Shown: positions 36,617 through 45,973 of the stretch, in pieces
Layout of the letters: the number at the start of each line of letters is the position of its first letter
How positions within the stretch are numbered: the stretch's first letter is position 1
Assembly (NCBI GenBank): GCA_049115575.1
Contig: JAGDZU010000002.1
Location: 372,001 to 436,000, forward strand
Reading direction: 5' to 3'
Source of the DNA: JAHEKB01 sp049115575
Lineage (GTDB): Bacteria > Bacteroidota > Bacteroidia > NS11-12g > UBA9320
DNA length: 64,000 bases
The notes under the pieces: generated by a model
What the model saw: the letters and a program-made list of their open reading frames with translations, nothing else
What the model was told of the DNA's origin: nothing
Database searches by the model: none
Program-made: the position numbers and the translations under genes

Positions 36617-37291
36617 TTATTCAGTTTGGACAATGCATTTTGCAATAGATATGCATTTGTTAAAGGGGAATTGGAAAGTCAAGTGAGCACCTATTGGAAT
36701 CACATCATCATCCGCAGCACCCATGGGAAGAATAAATCCAGAAATACCAATTCTAGTATCTGGTTTATTTGGAAGGCGATAACTCACAGCTGCTTCAAAA
36801 GCGAAATTGAGAATAGATCTTGAACTCTCCAATAGAAGTCTATCTGCATCACTTGACCTTAATTCACCTTCGACTTTAGTGACATACTTTACCCTTTTGT
36901 ATAAGGTGAACTGAGGTACTACTTGTACACTATAGCCAAATCTTGCATTAGAACTAAATCTGTAGCCAATGGGTATACCAATTGTTTGCCAATGCGTCTT
37001 TCTCAAGTTCCAGTAATCGTCATAGCGGGCTCCACCTGAGGATCTAGAATAACTATGAGAACGTTCACTTTGTAAACCATGGCTTTGGATTTTAAGTCCA
37101 AGGAACAACTGATGTTTATTGGAGCCAGCCAAGACTCTATCTAACTGTAGGAAGTGAGAAAAGGCGGGTCTGTCTTCATTATAATATGATAAATTGGATT
37201 TATAGGAAGCCCCTATTCCATATTGAACTTGAACCTGCGAATAGGAAATGAAACAGGAAAGAATAAAAGTAAGAAAGACCAATGTGCGCAT
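36617..37291 (-). CDS. Outer-membrane beta-barrel protein, hypothetical
   Basis: 224 residues with a signal peptide (MRTLVFLTFILSCFISYSQ). The mature part alternates aromatic and polar residues in strand-length stretches (VQVQYGIGASYKSNLSYY, HQLFLGLKIQSHGLQ, RFGYSVQVVPQFTLYKRV, FAFEAAVSYRLPNK) as in small porin-like barrels (OmpW / outer_membrane_beta-brl type). The end is unusual for a barrel, as strand LTFQFPF is followed by ~14 extra residues with two cysteines (KCISIAKCIVQTE). The stop therefore may be shifted relative to relatives. Function unknown. Confidence 0.65.
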   Translation of the reverse strand: MRTLVFLTFILSCFISYSQVQVQYGIGASYKSNLSYYNEDRPAFSHFLQLDRVLAGSNKHQLFLGLKIQSHGLQSERSHSYSRSSGGARYDDYWNLRKTHWQTIGIPIGYRFSSNARFGYSVQVVPQFTLYKRVKYVTKVEGELRSSDADRLLLESSRSILNFAFEAAVSYRLPNKPDTRIGISGFILPMGAADDDVIPIGAHLTFQFPFNKCISIAKCIVQTE

Positions 37292-37362
37292 AAAGCAAGA
37301 TAGTTCAATGATTTAACTACTTCAAACCGTACGTATATTTTGACTATTTAGTGAAACTGAGT

Positions 37363-38163
37363 TTAGAAACGATTATCTCCGTCCAATAGGTCTCCAATTC
37401 CTCCCAGTAGACTACCTTCTCCTCTGCTTTTACCACTTCTTGGAATAGAGGCGATGATTCGTTTTGCTAATCTACTAAATGGCAGTGATTGTATCCAAAC
37501 CTTACCTGGCCCTTTCAGTGAAGCAAAATAAACTCCTTCACCTCCAAAAATGGTGTTCTTTATACCGCCTACAAAAGTCACATCGTAATCAATGTTTTGG
37601 GTAAAGCCAACCAGGCATCCTGTATCTACTTTAAGTTCTTCACCGGTTCTCAATTCTTTCTCTACAACTGTTCCTCCTACATGAACAAAAGCCATTCCAT
37701 CACCTTCTAATTTTTGCATAATGAAACCTTCTCCTCCAAATAATCCTCGTCCTATTTTCTTACTGAATTCTATTCCAACGGAAACTCCTTTAGCGGCACA
37801 TAGAAATGCATCTTTTTGGCAAACGATTTTTCCACCCAATTCACTTAAATCCATAGGGATAATCTTACCGGGATAGGGCGAGGCAAAACTCACTTGCTGC
37901 TTTAAAGTACCCGTATTGGTAAATGCAGTCATAAAGAGGCTTTCGCCAGTAATAATACGCTTTCCAGCACCCCAAAGCTTATCTATAAATGAATTTCCAC
38001 CTTGTTCAGAACCATCTCCAAATATGGTTTCCATATTGATGTGTTCATTCATCATCATAAAGCTTCCGGATTCCGCAATTACTGTTTCCATGGGGTCTAA
38101 TTCCACTTCGACGCATTGCATTTCTTCTCCAATGATTTTGTAGTCTATTTCGTGTGTGTTCAT
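37363..38163 (-). CDS. TIGR00266 / AIM24-family protein
   Basis: 266 residues, no signal peptide. The family pattern is clear: DYKIIGEEMQCVEVELDP, VIAESGSFMMMNEHI, FFxTxFTNTG-like block SLFMTAFTNTG, GKIIPMDLS, CQKDAFLCAAKGV, GEGFIMQKLEGDG and CLVGFTQNIDYDV, with a glycine-rich end. The double-stranded beta-helix fold is shared with mitochondrial AIM24. The function in bacteria is unknown. It starts six bases after the end of the six-repeat T9SS gene on the same strand, so it may be cotranscribed. Confidence 0.88.
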   Translation of the reverse strand: MNTHEIDYKIIGEEMQCVEVELDPMETVIAESGSFMMMNEHINMETIFGDGSEQGGNSFIDKLWGAGKRIITGESLFMTAFTNTGTLKQQVSFASPYPGKIIPMDLSELGGKIVCQKDAFLCAAKGVSVGIEFSKKIGRGLFGGEGFIMQKLEGDGMAFVHVGGTVVEKELRTGEELKVDTGCLVGFTQNIDYDVTFVGGIKNTIFGGEGVYFASLKGPGKVWIQSLPFSRLAKRIIASIPRSGKSRGEGSLLGGIGDLLDGDNRF

Positions 38164-38168
38164 GTGTT

Positions 38169-41100
38169 TTATTGTTTTATTATTCTGTGTTCTTCTTGTC
38201 CATTGACTAGATCAATTCTCACTATATAAATACCGGAGATCCAGTCTGATGTTTGAATAATGATTTGGTTATCTGCGACTTCATTGATTGTATAAATAGG
38301 TCTACCTAATTCATCATAGACCTCAATATTCATAATGACCGCATCACCTGCATCTATGTTCATCTCGTGGTTAAATGGATTGGGTAAAACGCTTGTCAAA
38401 TTCGCACCGTCTAACTGTACAATTTTAGAGTATGAGAAATTACCATCATAATCCCATTGCTTCAATCGATAAAAGGTTCTTGTCTTATTGGGCTGCGCAT
38501 CTATATATTCATATGTGTTTAATTCATGGCTTGTTCCGCTTCCTGGCACTTCATCTAAATATGTGAAATTCACTCCATCCGCACTTTTTTGAACTTCATA
38601 ATAACTACAATTGAGTTCTGAAGCCGTTGACCAATTTAACTGAGCTCCATGTTCATTGCGTTTTGCCTGAAAATCTAACCAAGTCACCGGTACGGGGATA
38701 AGCGGATTGCCTGGATTAAATACAGGGATAAAATTAGAAAAGCTGCTTACTGTGAATTCCATCATTATAATAGTATCGCGAATTTTAGAAACAGTGGGCT
38801 TTATATGTGTTGGAGCTCCACCGGCTAAGGTGTCTAAATTAGCACCATTGAATTTGCTAATTCTAATGCTGTCGGAGTAGAAGTCTAGCAGCGAACTGCC
38901 TACATCTAAACCTCTTAGATTCAGGGAATCTCTCCAAATCTCCAATTCTCTTTCCTTAAAATATATACGTACCGTTGTTCCTGTGCCAGCGCCTTGAGGG
39001 TCTATATAATAGTTCCTTGGAGACAAATATGCTGTATTGCCATTGGTGTCTAGGGCAGTTCTCAGATTATTTGTTGAATCTTCTATGTTCACTCCAAAAC
39101 ATGTTCTACCTAGATAAGCACCATTGGCATCTAGACTCATGATGAGCAAATTACTATCATCTACCATGTCAAACCATCCAGTTCCCCAGACTACATTGCA
39201 ATTCGTATTGTGTTCGAATTGACCAATTTCTGTTCTTAGAGGGGCAAGCACAGTATCCTTAATACACAATCCGAAAGTGTCAGTATCAATTGAAGTATAA
39301 GATCTATACACATGTAGATAAACCGTATCACCTGCTAGCGCGAGGTTTCTTAAATTTAAATCAGGGTAATTTCCGCTAGCGCTGCAGTCTTCTTCCGTTA
39401 ATGATGAGCAAGGGCCACTAAATGCTGTAATCCTAAAAGATTTGGCTGTACTTCCTACTTGAGCCATTTCAATATAAACATCATCAGAAGTTGGCATTTC
39501 AAATTTGTACCAAATATCAGATCCGTTGAACCCTCCGCATGAACCTGTTGGAACAACACTATAAGTTGTGTTGTTATTGTGGAATGTATCTATTACACAA
39601 TTTCCATTTCCTACGCTAAGTGCTTGTGCATTCCAACAATCATCATTTACGGGAAGGTCACTATCTAAAATATTCCTTAATCCAAGGGTGAATGTGCCAT
39701 CGCCATTTGCATAACGAGCTTGAGCCATTAGATAAACTGTATCTCCGGCTAGGCTTGTGTCCCTAATAAGCATTTGACCGGAACATGTATTGGATGCATT
39801 CAAGAAATTGCAGTTAGAATCGCATTCATATTTGGTCAATGAGCCACAATCACCAGTCCATAGTTGGAGAATGACTTCATGTGCTGAGGTGATTTTATTT
39901 GTTTGTAGTTCAAATGCTCCGTTTGCTGGCACTTCAAATTTGAACCACATAAGTTCATCATCTCCACAGCTATTTGCTGATTGAGTTGCCAATCCATATG
40001 TCAAATCAAAGGTGTCCATCTGAAATTCAATGTTGGCGCTTATGGCCTTAGCATTAGCGCATATGGAGTTTGAAATAATTTGATTAGGAGTAATACTGTC
40101 TATAGATAAACCAAAAGTATCCAACGGATTGGAGGTGTATCTTCTTGCTGCACGCATCCATACTGTGTCTCCAATGAGTGAAGTATCTACCACTCTTGTG
40201 AAGTCTGAACAGGAGCTGGTGCTATAATAATCACATGTTCCTGTGCAGTTATAATCAGCAAGACTGGCACAGCTTCCAGTATACAATTTTACGGTAGGGG
40301 TATGTTGAACATTAATGGCATATGTTTTCATTTCAAACCCACCGCTTGAGGGCACTACAAACTTCATCCAGACGTCATCGTCAGTGCCGCAAGACGTGAG
40401 TGATGTTTCCACCATGGCATTCTCAAAAGAGAAAGTATCTATGCCTAAACTCATATCTGAAGTCATATCTATGGCGTCTTCACAAATATTGTGCGTATTA
40501 AAACTCGAGGTGGGGATTTCTGTTATGTCAAAAATGAATGAATCCAAGGGGTTACTCGAATACCTAGGTGATAATCTAACCCAAACAGTGTCGCTTTTCA
40601 AGGTTGTGTCAATTACTCTTAAGTAATCGCCACAATTGTTAGATGAATAATAGTCGCAGTTTCCTGTACAGGAATATGCTGAGAGACTTGCACAACCCCC
40701 TGTATACATCCTATATGTTGGTGAGTGTTGTACTTGATATGCATAGGATTGCATTTCAAATCCACCACTGGTTGGTACTTCAAATTTGACCCAAACATCA
40801 TCGTCAACCCCGCAGCTTGCTAAACTGGTCTCAACTATAGCGTGTTGAAAGTCAAGTGTATCTGCTCCAGAAAGAAGGTTTGCCGTAATATCAATTGCGG
40901 CCTGACAGGAATCGTTGGGCTGCATTTCAGCACTGGGTATTTCATTAATTAATACTGAAAACGAATCTCTGGTACTGCTGCTGTATCTACTCACCAACCT
41001 TAGCCAGACGGTGTCTCCAGCTATGTCCGTGTTGATGACTCTCAAATAGTCGCCACAATTATTTCCCGAATAGTAATCACATGTTCCTGTACATGCATAG

Positions 41101-41828
41101 CTGGTAAGGCTAGCACACGATCCAGTATAAGCCCTGAACATAGGAGAATGTCCTGTATTGATTGCCGTGGTTTGAATGTCAAATCCACCACTGCTTGGAA
41201 CTTCAAATTTTACCCAAACATCTTCTTGTTGGGCGCAATTGGCAAGGCTTAACTCTACCAGCGCATTTTCAAATGTAGAGGTGTCTGCTACCCCATTCAA
41301 CTTACCAGTTAAATCAATAGCATTTTCACAAGAGTCATTTGTGGGAAAATCACCAGCCGCAACACTTACTATAGCTATAGCGGCGCTATCCCCAGTAGTG
41401 AAATTGTATTGAGTAGAAGCCCTAATATATACCGTGTCTCCAAATAGACTTGGATCTTTTAGAAACAAAGAACTACCACAATTATTTCCTGAGTAATAGT
41501 GGCATGTTCCTGTACAAGCATATGCCGTTAAACTGCTAGAAGGACCCTCATATAGCCGGATAAACATACTGTGATTTAATTCAACGCTTTGGGTCAATAT
41601 TCTAATTCCGCCGCTACTGGGCATCTCAAACTTGAACCAAATGTCGTCGCTTTTACCACAACCTGTAAAGTCGGAGGTGGCACCAGAAATCTTTATGGTA
41701 TCATATTGCGCTGATGTGTTAACCGTTAACTCTATTGCATTTGCAATGGAATCATTAACTGGCTGCTGTGCAGATGCGGACAAAAAGAATCCTACCAGCA
41801 GACATAAGGGGTAAATTGCTCTGGCCAT
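38169..41828 (-). CDS. Six-repeat T9SS type A surface protein
   Basis: 1219 residues from ATG 41828, giving a signal peptide (MARAIYPLCLLVGFFLSASA); a TTG-type upstream start would only add 16 residues. Six tandem repeats of ~140 residues span about residues 23-860. Each opens with NDSCxxAIDxT, then CGxDDDVWxKFEVPSSGGFE, HSPxxRxYTGSCASLxxYxCTGxCDYYS and GDTVWxRxxxRYSS. They look like pre-peptidase-C-type beta-sandwich domains. A unique region with a fibronectin-like PVTWLDFQAKRNEHGAQLNW segment follows, then a type A sorting domain (VLPNPFNHEMNI). Cysteines in each repeat could form disulfides. Probably an adhesin. Confidence 0.85.
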   Translation of the reverse strand: MARAIYPLCLLVGFFLSASAQQPVNDSIANAIELTVNTSAQYDTIKISGATSDFTGCGKSDDIWFKFEMPSSGGIRILTQSVELNHSMFIRLYEGPSSSLTAYACTGTCHYYSGNNCGSSLFLKDPSLFGDTVYIRASTQYNFTTGDSAAIAIVSVAAGDFPTNDSCENAIDLTGKLNGVADTSTFENALVELSLANCAQQEDVWVKFEVPSSGGFDIQTTAINTGHSPMFRAYTGSCASLTSYACTGTCDYYSGNNCGDYLRVINTDIAGDTVWLRLVSRYSSSTRDSFSVLINEIPSAEMQPNDSCQAAIDITANLLSGADTLDFQHAIVETSLASCGVDDDVWVKFEVPTSGGFEMQSYAYQVQHSPTYRMYTGGCASLSAYSCTGNCDYYSSNNCGDYLRVIDTTLKSDTVWVRLSPRYSSNPLDSFIFDITEIPTSSFNTHNICEDAIDMTSDMSLGIDTFSFENAMVETSLTSCGTDDDVWMKFVVPSSGGFEMKTYAINVQHTPTVKLYTGSCASLADYNCTGTCDYYSTSSCSDFTRVVDTSLIGDTVWMRAARRYTSNPLDTFGLSIDSITPNQIISNSICANAKAISANIEFQMDTFDLTYGLATQSANSCGDDELMWFKFEVPANGAFELQTNKITSAHEVILQLWTGDCGSLTKYECDSNCNFLNASNTCSGQMLIRDTSLAGDTVYLMAQARYANGDGTFTLGLRNILDSDLPVNDDCWNAQALSVGNGNCVIDTFHNNNTTYSVVPTGSCGGFNGSDIWYKFEMPTSDDVYIEMAQVGSTAKSFRITAFSGPCSSLTEEDCSASGNYPDLNLRNLALAGDTVYLHVYRSYTSIDTDTFGLCIKDTVLAPLRTEIGQFEHNTNCNVVWGTGWFDMVDDSNLLIMSLDANGAYLGRTCFGVNIEDSTNNLRTALDTNGNTAYLSPRNYYIDPQGAGTGTTVRIYFKERELEIWRDSLNLRGLDVGSSLLDFYSDSIRISKFNGANLDTLAGGAPTHIKPTVSKIRDTIIMMEFTVSSFSNFIPVFNPGNPLIPVPVTWLDFQAKRNEHGAQLNWSTASELNCSYYEVQKSADGVNFTYLDEVPGSGTSHELNTYEYIDAQPNKTRTFYRLKQWDYDGNFSYSKIVQLDGANLTSVLPNPFNHEMNIDAGDAVIMNIEVYDELGRPIYTINEVADNQIIIQTSDWISGIYIVRIDLVNGQEEHRIIKQ
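39240..41762 (-). repeat. Six tandem ~420-bp coding repeats
   Basis: These encode the six ~140-residue units of the T9SS protein. Repeats 2-4 are closest to each other; repeats 1, 5 and 6 are more diverged. The TACTATTCnnnnAACAATTGTGG-like block recurs at intervals of ~420 bases on the minus strand. Confidence 0.85.
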
Positions 41829-41839
41829 AATAAGGTACC

Positions 41840-41869
41840 CAAATATAGATATAAAAGGCTGAAAACCAA
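41840..41869 (-). promoter_or_regulatory. Promoter of the six-repeat protein gene
   Basis: On the minus strand TTG (41867-41869), 19 bases, TATATTTG (41840-41847), 11 bases before the ATG. This is a very good fit to the Bacteroidota -33/-7 consensus and supports the start at 41828. Confidence 0.7.
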
Positions 41870-42007
41870 GTAGCACCGAGGGAGGCGGACTATTTGCTAG
41901 TTAGCACAGATTAATTATTATTGGGGTTGGAAGTTGGAAGTTCAGGGTTGGAAGTTCGAATTTAAAAAGTCCTTTTGGTTTCTTGTTCCGTTTTGCTAAT
42001 AAGCTTA

Positions 42008-42126
42008 GGTTCCCCACTACCCCCAAGGGGAATTTACAAAACTCCAAGTGACAAAAAGCAATTAGAGGAAATCAGTCCATTAAAGTGTAGAAACCATTAA
42101 CAAGCGAGAACGATTGTCAATTATTT
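42008..42126. repeat. Dispersed intergenic repeat family B, copy 2
   Basis: Counterpart of 36457-36574, in the gap between the six-repeat protein gene and the 3' end of trhO. The TTCCCC...GGGGAA inverted repeat and the AGTGTAGAAAC block are retained. Upstream, GTTGGAA occurs three times at 41926, 41933 and 41947. Confidence 0.65.
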
Positions 42127-42129
42127 GTT

Positions 42130-43143
42130 CTACCCTCCAAATCTTCCTTTTGAAAAGATTCTTACTCCAGTGTCTTTTCCTTTTCGAAGTTCTTTCTGTT
42201 TTTCTTCGGGAAGGGAAGCTATTTCTTTGCACTCATCCGAGCAACAATGTTGGTATTTCGCTGCACATTTAGGACATTGAATGAACAGTAGGTTACAAGC
42301 TTTATTTGCGCAGTTAATGTGCTCATCAAAGGGCTCTCCGCATTGGTGACAGTTGGCTATAACATCATCTGTTATCCGCTCATGCAAACGCTCATCAAAC
42401 ACAAAGTTTTTACCTATGAATTTGTTAGGTAGTCCTTGTTCCTTGGCATCTCTGCTATATTTTATGATTCCACCTTCTAAATGGTAGACATCTTCAAACC
42501 CTTTGTGTTTTAAAAATGCACTGGCTTTTTCACAACGAATACCACCAGTACAATACATAACTACAGGTTTGTCCTTCTTGTCTTGTAGCTCTTCAACCAC
42601 AAGTGGTAGCTGTTCTCTGAAAGTATCTACATCTGGGCACCATGCTCCTATAAAATGCCCTACTTCACTTTCGTAGTGATTGCGCATATCTATGATAATG
42701 GTCTCAGGATTCTCTGTGATTTTGTTGAAGTTTTTTACGTCTAGATAATCCGCGGGTTCTGTAAGGTCAAAGATGTCTTCTTCCAAACCATCTGCTACTA
42801 TCTTTTTCCTAACTTTAATTGCTAGTTTAAAGAAGGATTTACCATCGTCATCAACAGCATAATTCAGACGGACCCCATCTAAAAAGGAAACCTCTTTGAG
42901 CGTGGTCTGAAAATCCTCCAAATTATGAGTAGGCACACTTAATTGAGCGTTAATACCTTCATTGGCAACGTAGATCCTACCCAAGACACCAAGTTGGCTC
43001 CAGTGATAAAACAAATGATCTCTAAACAATTGGGGATTCCCTATTTTGGCATAGGTGTAAAAGGAAATGGTTGTTCGCTGTTCTGAACTCTGTTTAATCT
43101 TTTCCTTTAACTCTTCCCCATTAATGGTATTATGCAATTTCAT
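42130..43143 (-). CDS. trhO: tRNA uridine(34) hydroxylase (rhodanese family)
   Basis: 337 residues from ATG 43143 (MKLHNTING), chosen over an upstream start because GGAG lies eight bases before it and TATCTTTG is found at 43168-43175. It makes 5-hydroxyuridine at tRNA position 34. The N-terminal acylphosphatase-like domain contains GxIYVANEGINAQLSVP; the rhodanese domain has IIDMRNHYESEVGHFIGA and the active loop CTGGIRC (Cys198), then HLEGGIIKYSRD. The C-terminus has a cysteine-rich zinc-like cluster (CHQCGEP, CANKACN, CPKCAAKY). Confidence 0.9.
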   Translation of the reverse strand: MKLHNTINGEELKEKIKQSSEQRTTISFYTYAKIGNPQLFRDHLFYHWSQLGVLGRIYVANEGINAQLSVPTHNLEDFQTTLKEVSFLDGVRLNYAVDDDGKSFFKLAIKVRKKIVADGLEEDIFDLTEPADYLDVKNFNKITENPETIIIDMRNHYESEVGHFIGAWCPDVDTFREQLPLVVEELQDKKDKPVVMYCTGGIRCEKASAFLKHKGFEDVYHLEGGIIKYSRDAKEQGLPNKFIGKNFVFDERLHERITDDVIANCHQCGEPFDEHINCANKACNLLFIQCPKCAAKYQHCCSDECKEIASLPEEKQKELRKGKDTGVRIFSKGRFGG

Positions 43144-43264
43144 GTTACACTCCTTTAATGAGTGCTGCAAAGATAAAGGCTTTCACAAATTGAAAATACT
43201 GATACTGGTCAGTTCCTTCCAATGCTGCCTTTAATTTTACTATCTTTGGTCAAAGCCCAAGACC

Positions 43265-43933
43265 ATGAAATATATCAGTTTACTAAGTGCCAGTCTTTTC
43301 CTTTTCACGCTAAGCTATGCTCAAATAGATAAGGCCAAAGAAGTCAGTGTTCCTATGAGCAATGGGACTCAGCAAGGTTGGAAAATTTTAGTTCCAAGTG
43401 CAGATTACAAACTCGCATTAAAGGAATGGACCAAGCTCATGAAACAGTATGACAGTAAAACTTCCAAAGTGAAGCGACATGAAGAGCACAAAAGCGATAT
43501 GGCTAAAATTCCTTCTTTGAGCGAGAGGGAAGTGATCGTCTTTGCGCAATTTGATGAAACCCCAGAAGGGGTGTATTTAACTGTGTTTTTTGATTTGGGT
43601 GGAGCCTATCTCAATTCCAATATGCACCCAGACAAGGTGAAACCTATGCAAAAGCTGCTCATGGATTTTTCAAGAGACGTAGCCGTAGAAGCGGTTAATG
43701 CCGAATTGAAAGAAGTAGAGAAGGAACTGAAAAGACTCGAAAGCGAACAGAAAAAGTTGGAAGGTGATCAAAGCACATATGAATCAGACATCAGAGATTG
43801 TGAAGTTCGTATTGAAGAACGCAAAAAGGACTTAGAAGATAACGCTGAGGATCAGGAGAAGAAAAAGCAGGAAATAGTAGAACAGCAAGAGGCTGTGAAT
43901 GAGGTGAAGGAAAAAATGAAAAAATTCAAATAA
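43265..43933 (+). CDS. Secreted coiled-coil protein, hypothetical
   Basis: 222 residues with a signal peptide (MKYISLLSASLFLFTLSYAQ). Residues ~20-130 are a globular part with PMSNGTQQGWKILVPSADY and GVYLTVFFDLGGAYLNSNM. From about residue 135 a long charged coiled coil follows (AELKEVEKELKRLESEQKKL, then further heptads to KKMKKFK-like end). A TATCTTTG -7 element at 43241-43248 lies 16 bases upstream. It is 32 bases before a membrane-anchored DUF3352-like gene. Function unknown. Confidence 0.72.
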   Translation: MKYISLLSASLFLFTLSYAQIDKAKEVSVPMSNGTQQGWKILVPSADYKLALKEWTKLMKQYDSKTSKVKRHEEHKSDMAKIPSLSEREVIVFAQFDETPEGVYLTVFFDLGGAYLNSNMHPDKVKPMQKLLMDFSRDVAVEAVNAELKEVEKELKRLESEQKKLEGDQSTYESDIRDCEVRIEERKKDLEDNAEDQEKKKQEIVEQQEAVNEVKEKMKKFK

Positions 43934-43965
43934 TGGATTTAAACCTGCGTTTAATCCTATAGGGA

Positions 43966-45906
43966 ATGAAGTATGCAAAATGGCTTTTAGGAATAATAGT
44001 ATTGCTAGCCATCTCGCTATGGGCCTACTTTGTATGGACACCCTATAAGCAAATAGATCCGTTACAACTCATTCCTAATGATGCAGTCTACATACTTGAA
44101 ACAGAGGAACCTTTAGACCATTGGGAGGCATTCTATAAAAGCCCTTTTTGGCAATTTCTAAGTAAACATCCCTATCTAAACGACCTTAGTTCAGATGCTA
44201 ATTATCTGGATTCATTGCTCAATGAGAATAGAGCTTTGGTGAAATTTTTTGGAGATCATCACTTCATATTGTCAGCTCATATGCTCAACAATCAAGACTA
44301 TGATTTTCTCATGGCTGTGGATTTGAAAAGAGCTGCAAAATTCAGTTTAGAGAGTTTTCCATTTGGAGCAACTCTTGGAACCGATAAATACGCTGAGTCT
44401 AGAACAGAATACAGAGATCAGACTATTATTGGCATAAAGAACAAAGAGGATGGAGATGAAACTTTTCTGGTTAAGCTAGAGAATTATTTGGTATTCTCTT
44501 TTAATCAAACATTACTGCATCTGTGCATAGATCAGCATTTGAGCGACGACCTGCTTGAGCATTCCAGTTTTGAGCTGGTCTATAAAAAAGTTGAACGTGA
44601 TGGTCTCGGTCAATTCTATTTAAATTATAGGTATTTAGATGACTACTTAGGAGTCTACATGCCAGTCAGCTCAACAGTTGAACATTTGGCGAGTCAACTT
44701 TCATATAGCGCATTTGACCTTCATCTTGGAGTGGATGCCATAGAAGTAGAAGGCTTTACCAGCATATCAGACAAGTCTGCATATGCTCAATTGCTTCTTG
44801 AACAGGGAAACTCAAGCCCAAGCTTTCACAAAGTTTTGTCTTCCAGAATTGCGGCCTTGCAATCCATACATATAGATCATGTTAAAACCTATTACCAAGA
44901 ACTTATAGCTCTAAGAGAAACTGAACAAGCGGACATGGCTAACTATAAAAAGCTAAAGCTTCAGTTTGAGAAGTTGCTGCAATTAAATCTGGAAGAGGAT
45001 ATGCTGTCTTGGATAGGGGATGAAATAGTGGTGGCCAGAAGTGCGAGTTACAACTATAATCAGAACACAGACAATACCATATTGGCTTTAAAAGTGAGTG
45101 ATTTAGAGTTGGCAAATCTCAAACTAGAAAAGATACAAGCGCAGATTAAGAAAAGAAGTCCGGCAAAATTTAAACATGTGAGCTATAGGGGTTATGCCAT
45201 CCATTACTTAGATATAAAAGGACTCTTTAAGTTCTTTCTGGGCAGCGCATTTGACAAGATTCAACATCCATATTATGTTCAGCTTGGAGAGTTCATCATC
45301 TTTAGCAATAATCCAAAAACATTGGTGGCTTTTATAGATGATTACGAAAACGATATGGTATTGGCCAAAGATGAATCCTTTATGAAGGTGCTTGGTCAAA
45401 TGCCATCTGAATTGACCATATTTAGCTATATAAACAGCCAATTATTGTACCCGGTCTTAGAACAAGAAGTCTTGTATAGCTATAAGGAACCACTGAGAAA
45501 TAATGAGACCTATTTCAATTATTTTAATCGAGTCGCTCTGGCGTATAAATCAAAAGACAAGCACTTTGAGAATGAATTGTATATCTCATATGGGCAAGAT
45601 AAAGAAGCGCTATCCGTTTCTAATGTTGATAGTTTGTATAATGAGTATGCTTTCACTTTAAGCCAGGAAGCAGAACAGTTTATTGCAGAGGAAATAGAAG
45701 GAGGAACCTATTATAAATATTTCCCAAACTCTAAAAAGGTAATGATCAAAGCGGCGGTGAAAAAAGGAATATTTCATGGAAAGTATTTTGAATACCATCC
45801 AAATCTGGAGCTTAAAATTAAGGGGCAATACAAGCGAGGGAAGAAAACTGGCAAATGGTTGTACTATAACACAGAAGGACAACAGATAGGGAGGGAGCGA
45901 TTCTAG
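43966..45906 (+). CDS. DUF3352-like membrane-anchored protein with YwqK-type tail
   Basis: 646 residues. A single N-terminal anchor helix (5-25) is followed by a large periplasmic domain whose start (LQLIPNDAVYILETEEPLDHW) and layout resemble DUF3352 proteins. The last ~50 residues are different: GIFHGKYFEYHPN and GQYKRGKKTGKWLYYNTEG are repeats of the YwqK / MORN-variant type. This looks like a fusion of the two families. Function unknown. It follows the coiled-coil gene by 32 bases and probably shares its transcript. Confidence 0.68.
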   Translation: MKYAKWLLGIIVLLAISLWAYFVWTPYKQIDPLQLIPNDAVYILETEEPLDHWEAFYKSPFWQFLSKHPYLNDLSSDANYLDSLLNENRALVKFFGDHHFILSAHMLNNQDYDFLMAVDLKRAAKFSLESFPFGATLGTDKYAESRTEYRDQTIIGIKNKEDGDETFLVKLENYLVFSFNQTLLHLCIDQHLSDDLLEHSSFELVYKKVERDGLGQFYLNYRYLDDYLGVYMPVSSTVEHLASQLSYSAFDLHLGVDAIEVEGFTSISDKSAYAQLLLEQGNSSPSFHKVLSSRIAALQSIHIDHVKTYYQELIALRETEQADMANYKKLKLQFEKLLQLNLEEDMLSWIGDEIVVARSASYNYNQNTDNTILALKVSDLELANLKLEKIQAQIKKRSPAKFKHVSYRGYAIHYLDIKGLFKFFLGSAFDKIQHPYYVQLGEFIIFSNNPKTLVAFIDDYENDMVLAKDESFMKVLGQMPSELTIFSYINSQLLYPVLEQEVLYSYKEPLRNNETYFNYFNRVALAYKSKDKHFENELYISYGQDKEALSVSNVDSLYNEYAFTLSQEAEQFIAEEIEGGTYYKYFPNSKKVMIKAAVKKGIFHGKYFEYHPNLELKIKGQYKRGKKTGKWLYYNTEGQQIGRERF

Positions 45907-45973
45907 ATGCCATAATCAAGTAAAATATAATTCACCAGCAAACATGGAGAACCAAAATTCGTTTTAAATACAT

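Noticed and set aside
36581..36823. An 80-codon plus-strand frame after pdhB
   Set aside because: Antisense to the end of the barrel gene at 36617-37291; composition not protein-like.
41926..41953. Possible CRISPR or VNTR array from three GTTGGAA units
   Set aside because: Only three 7-mers with uneven spacing; no spacers and no cas genes.
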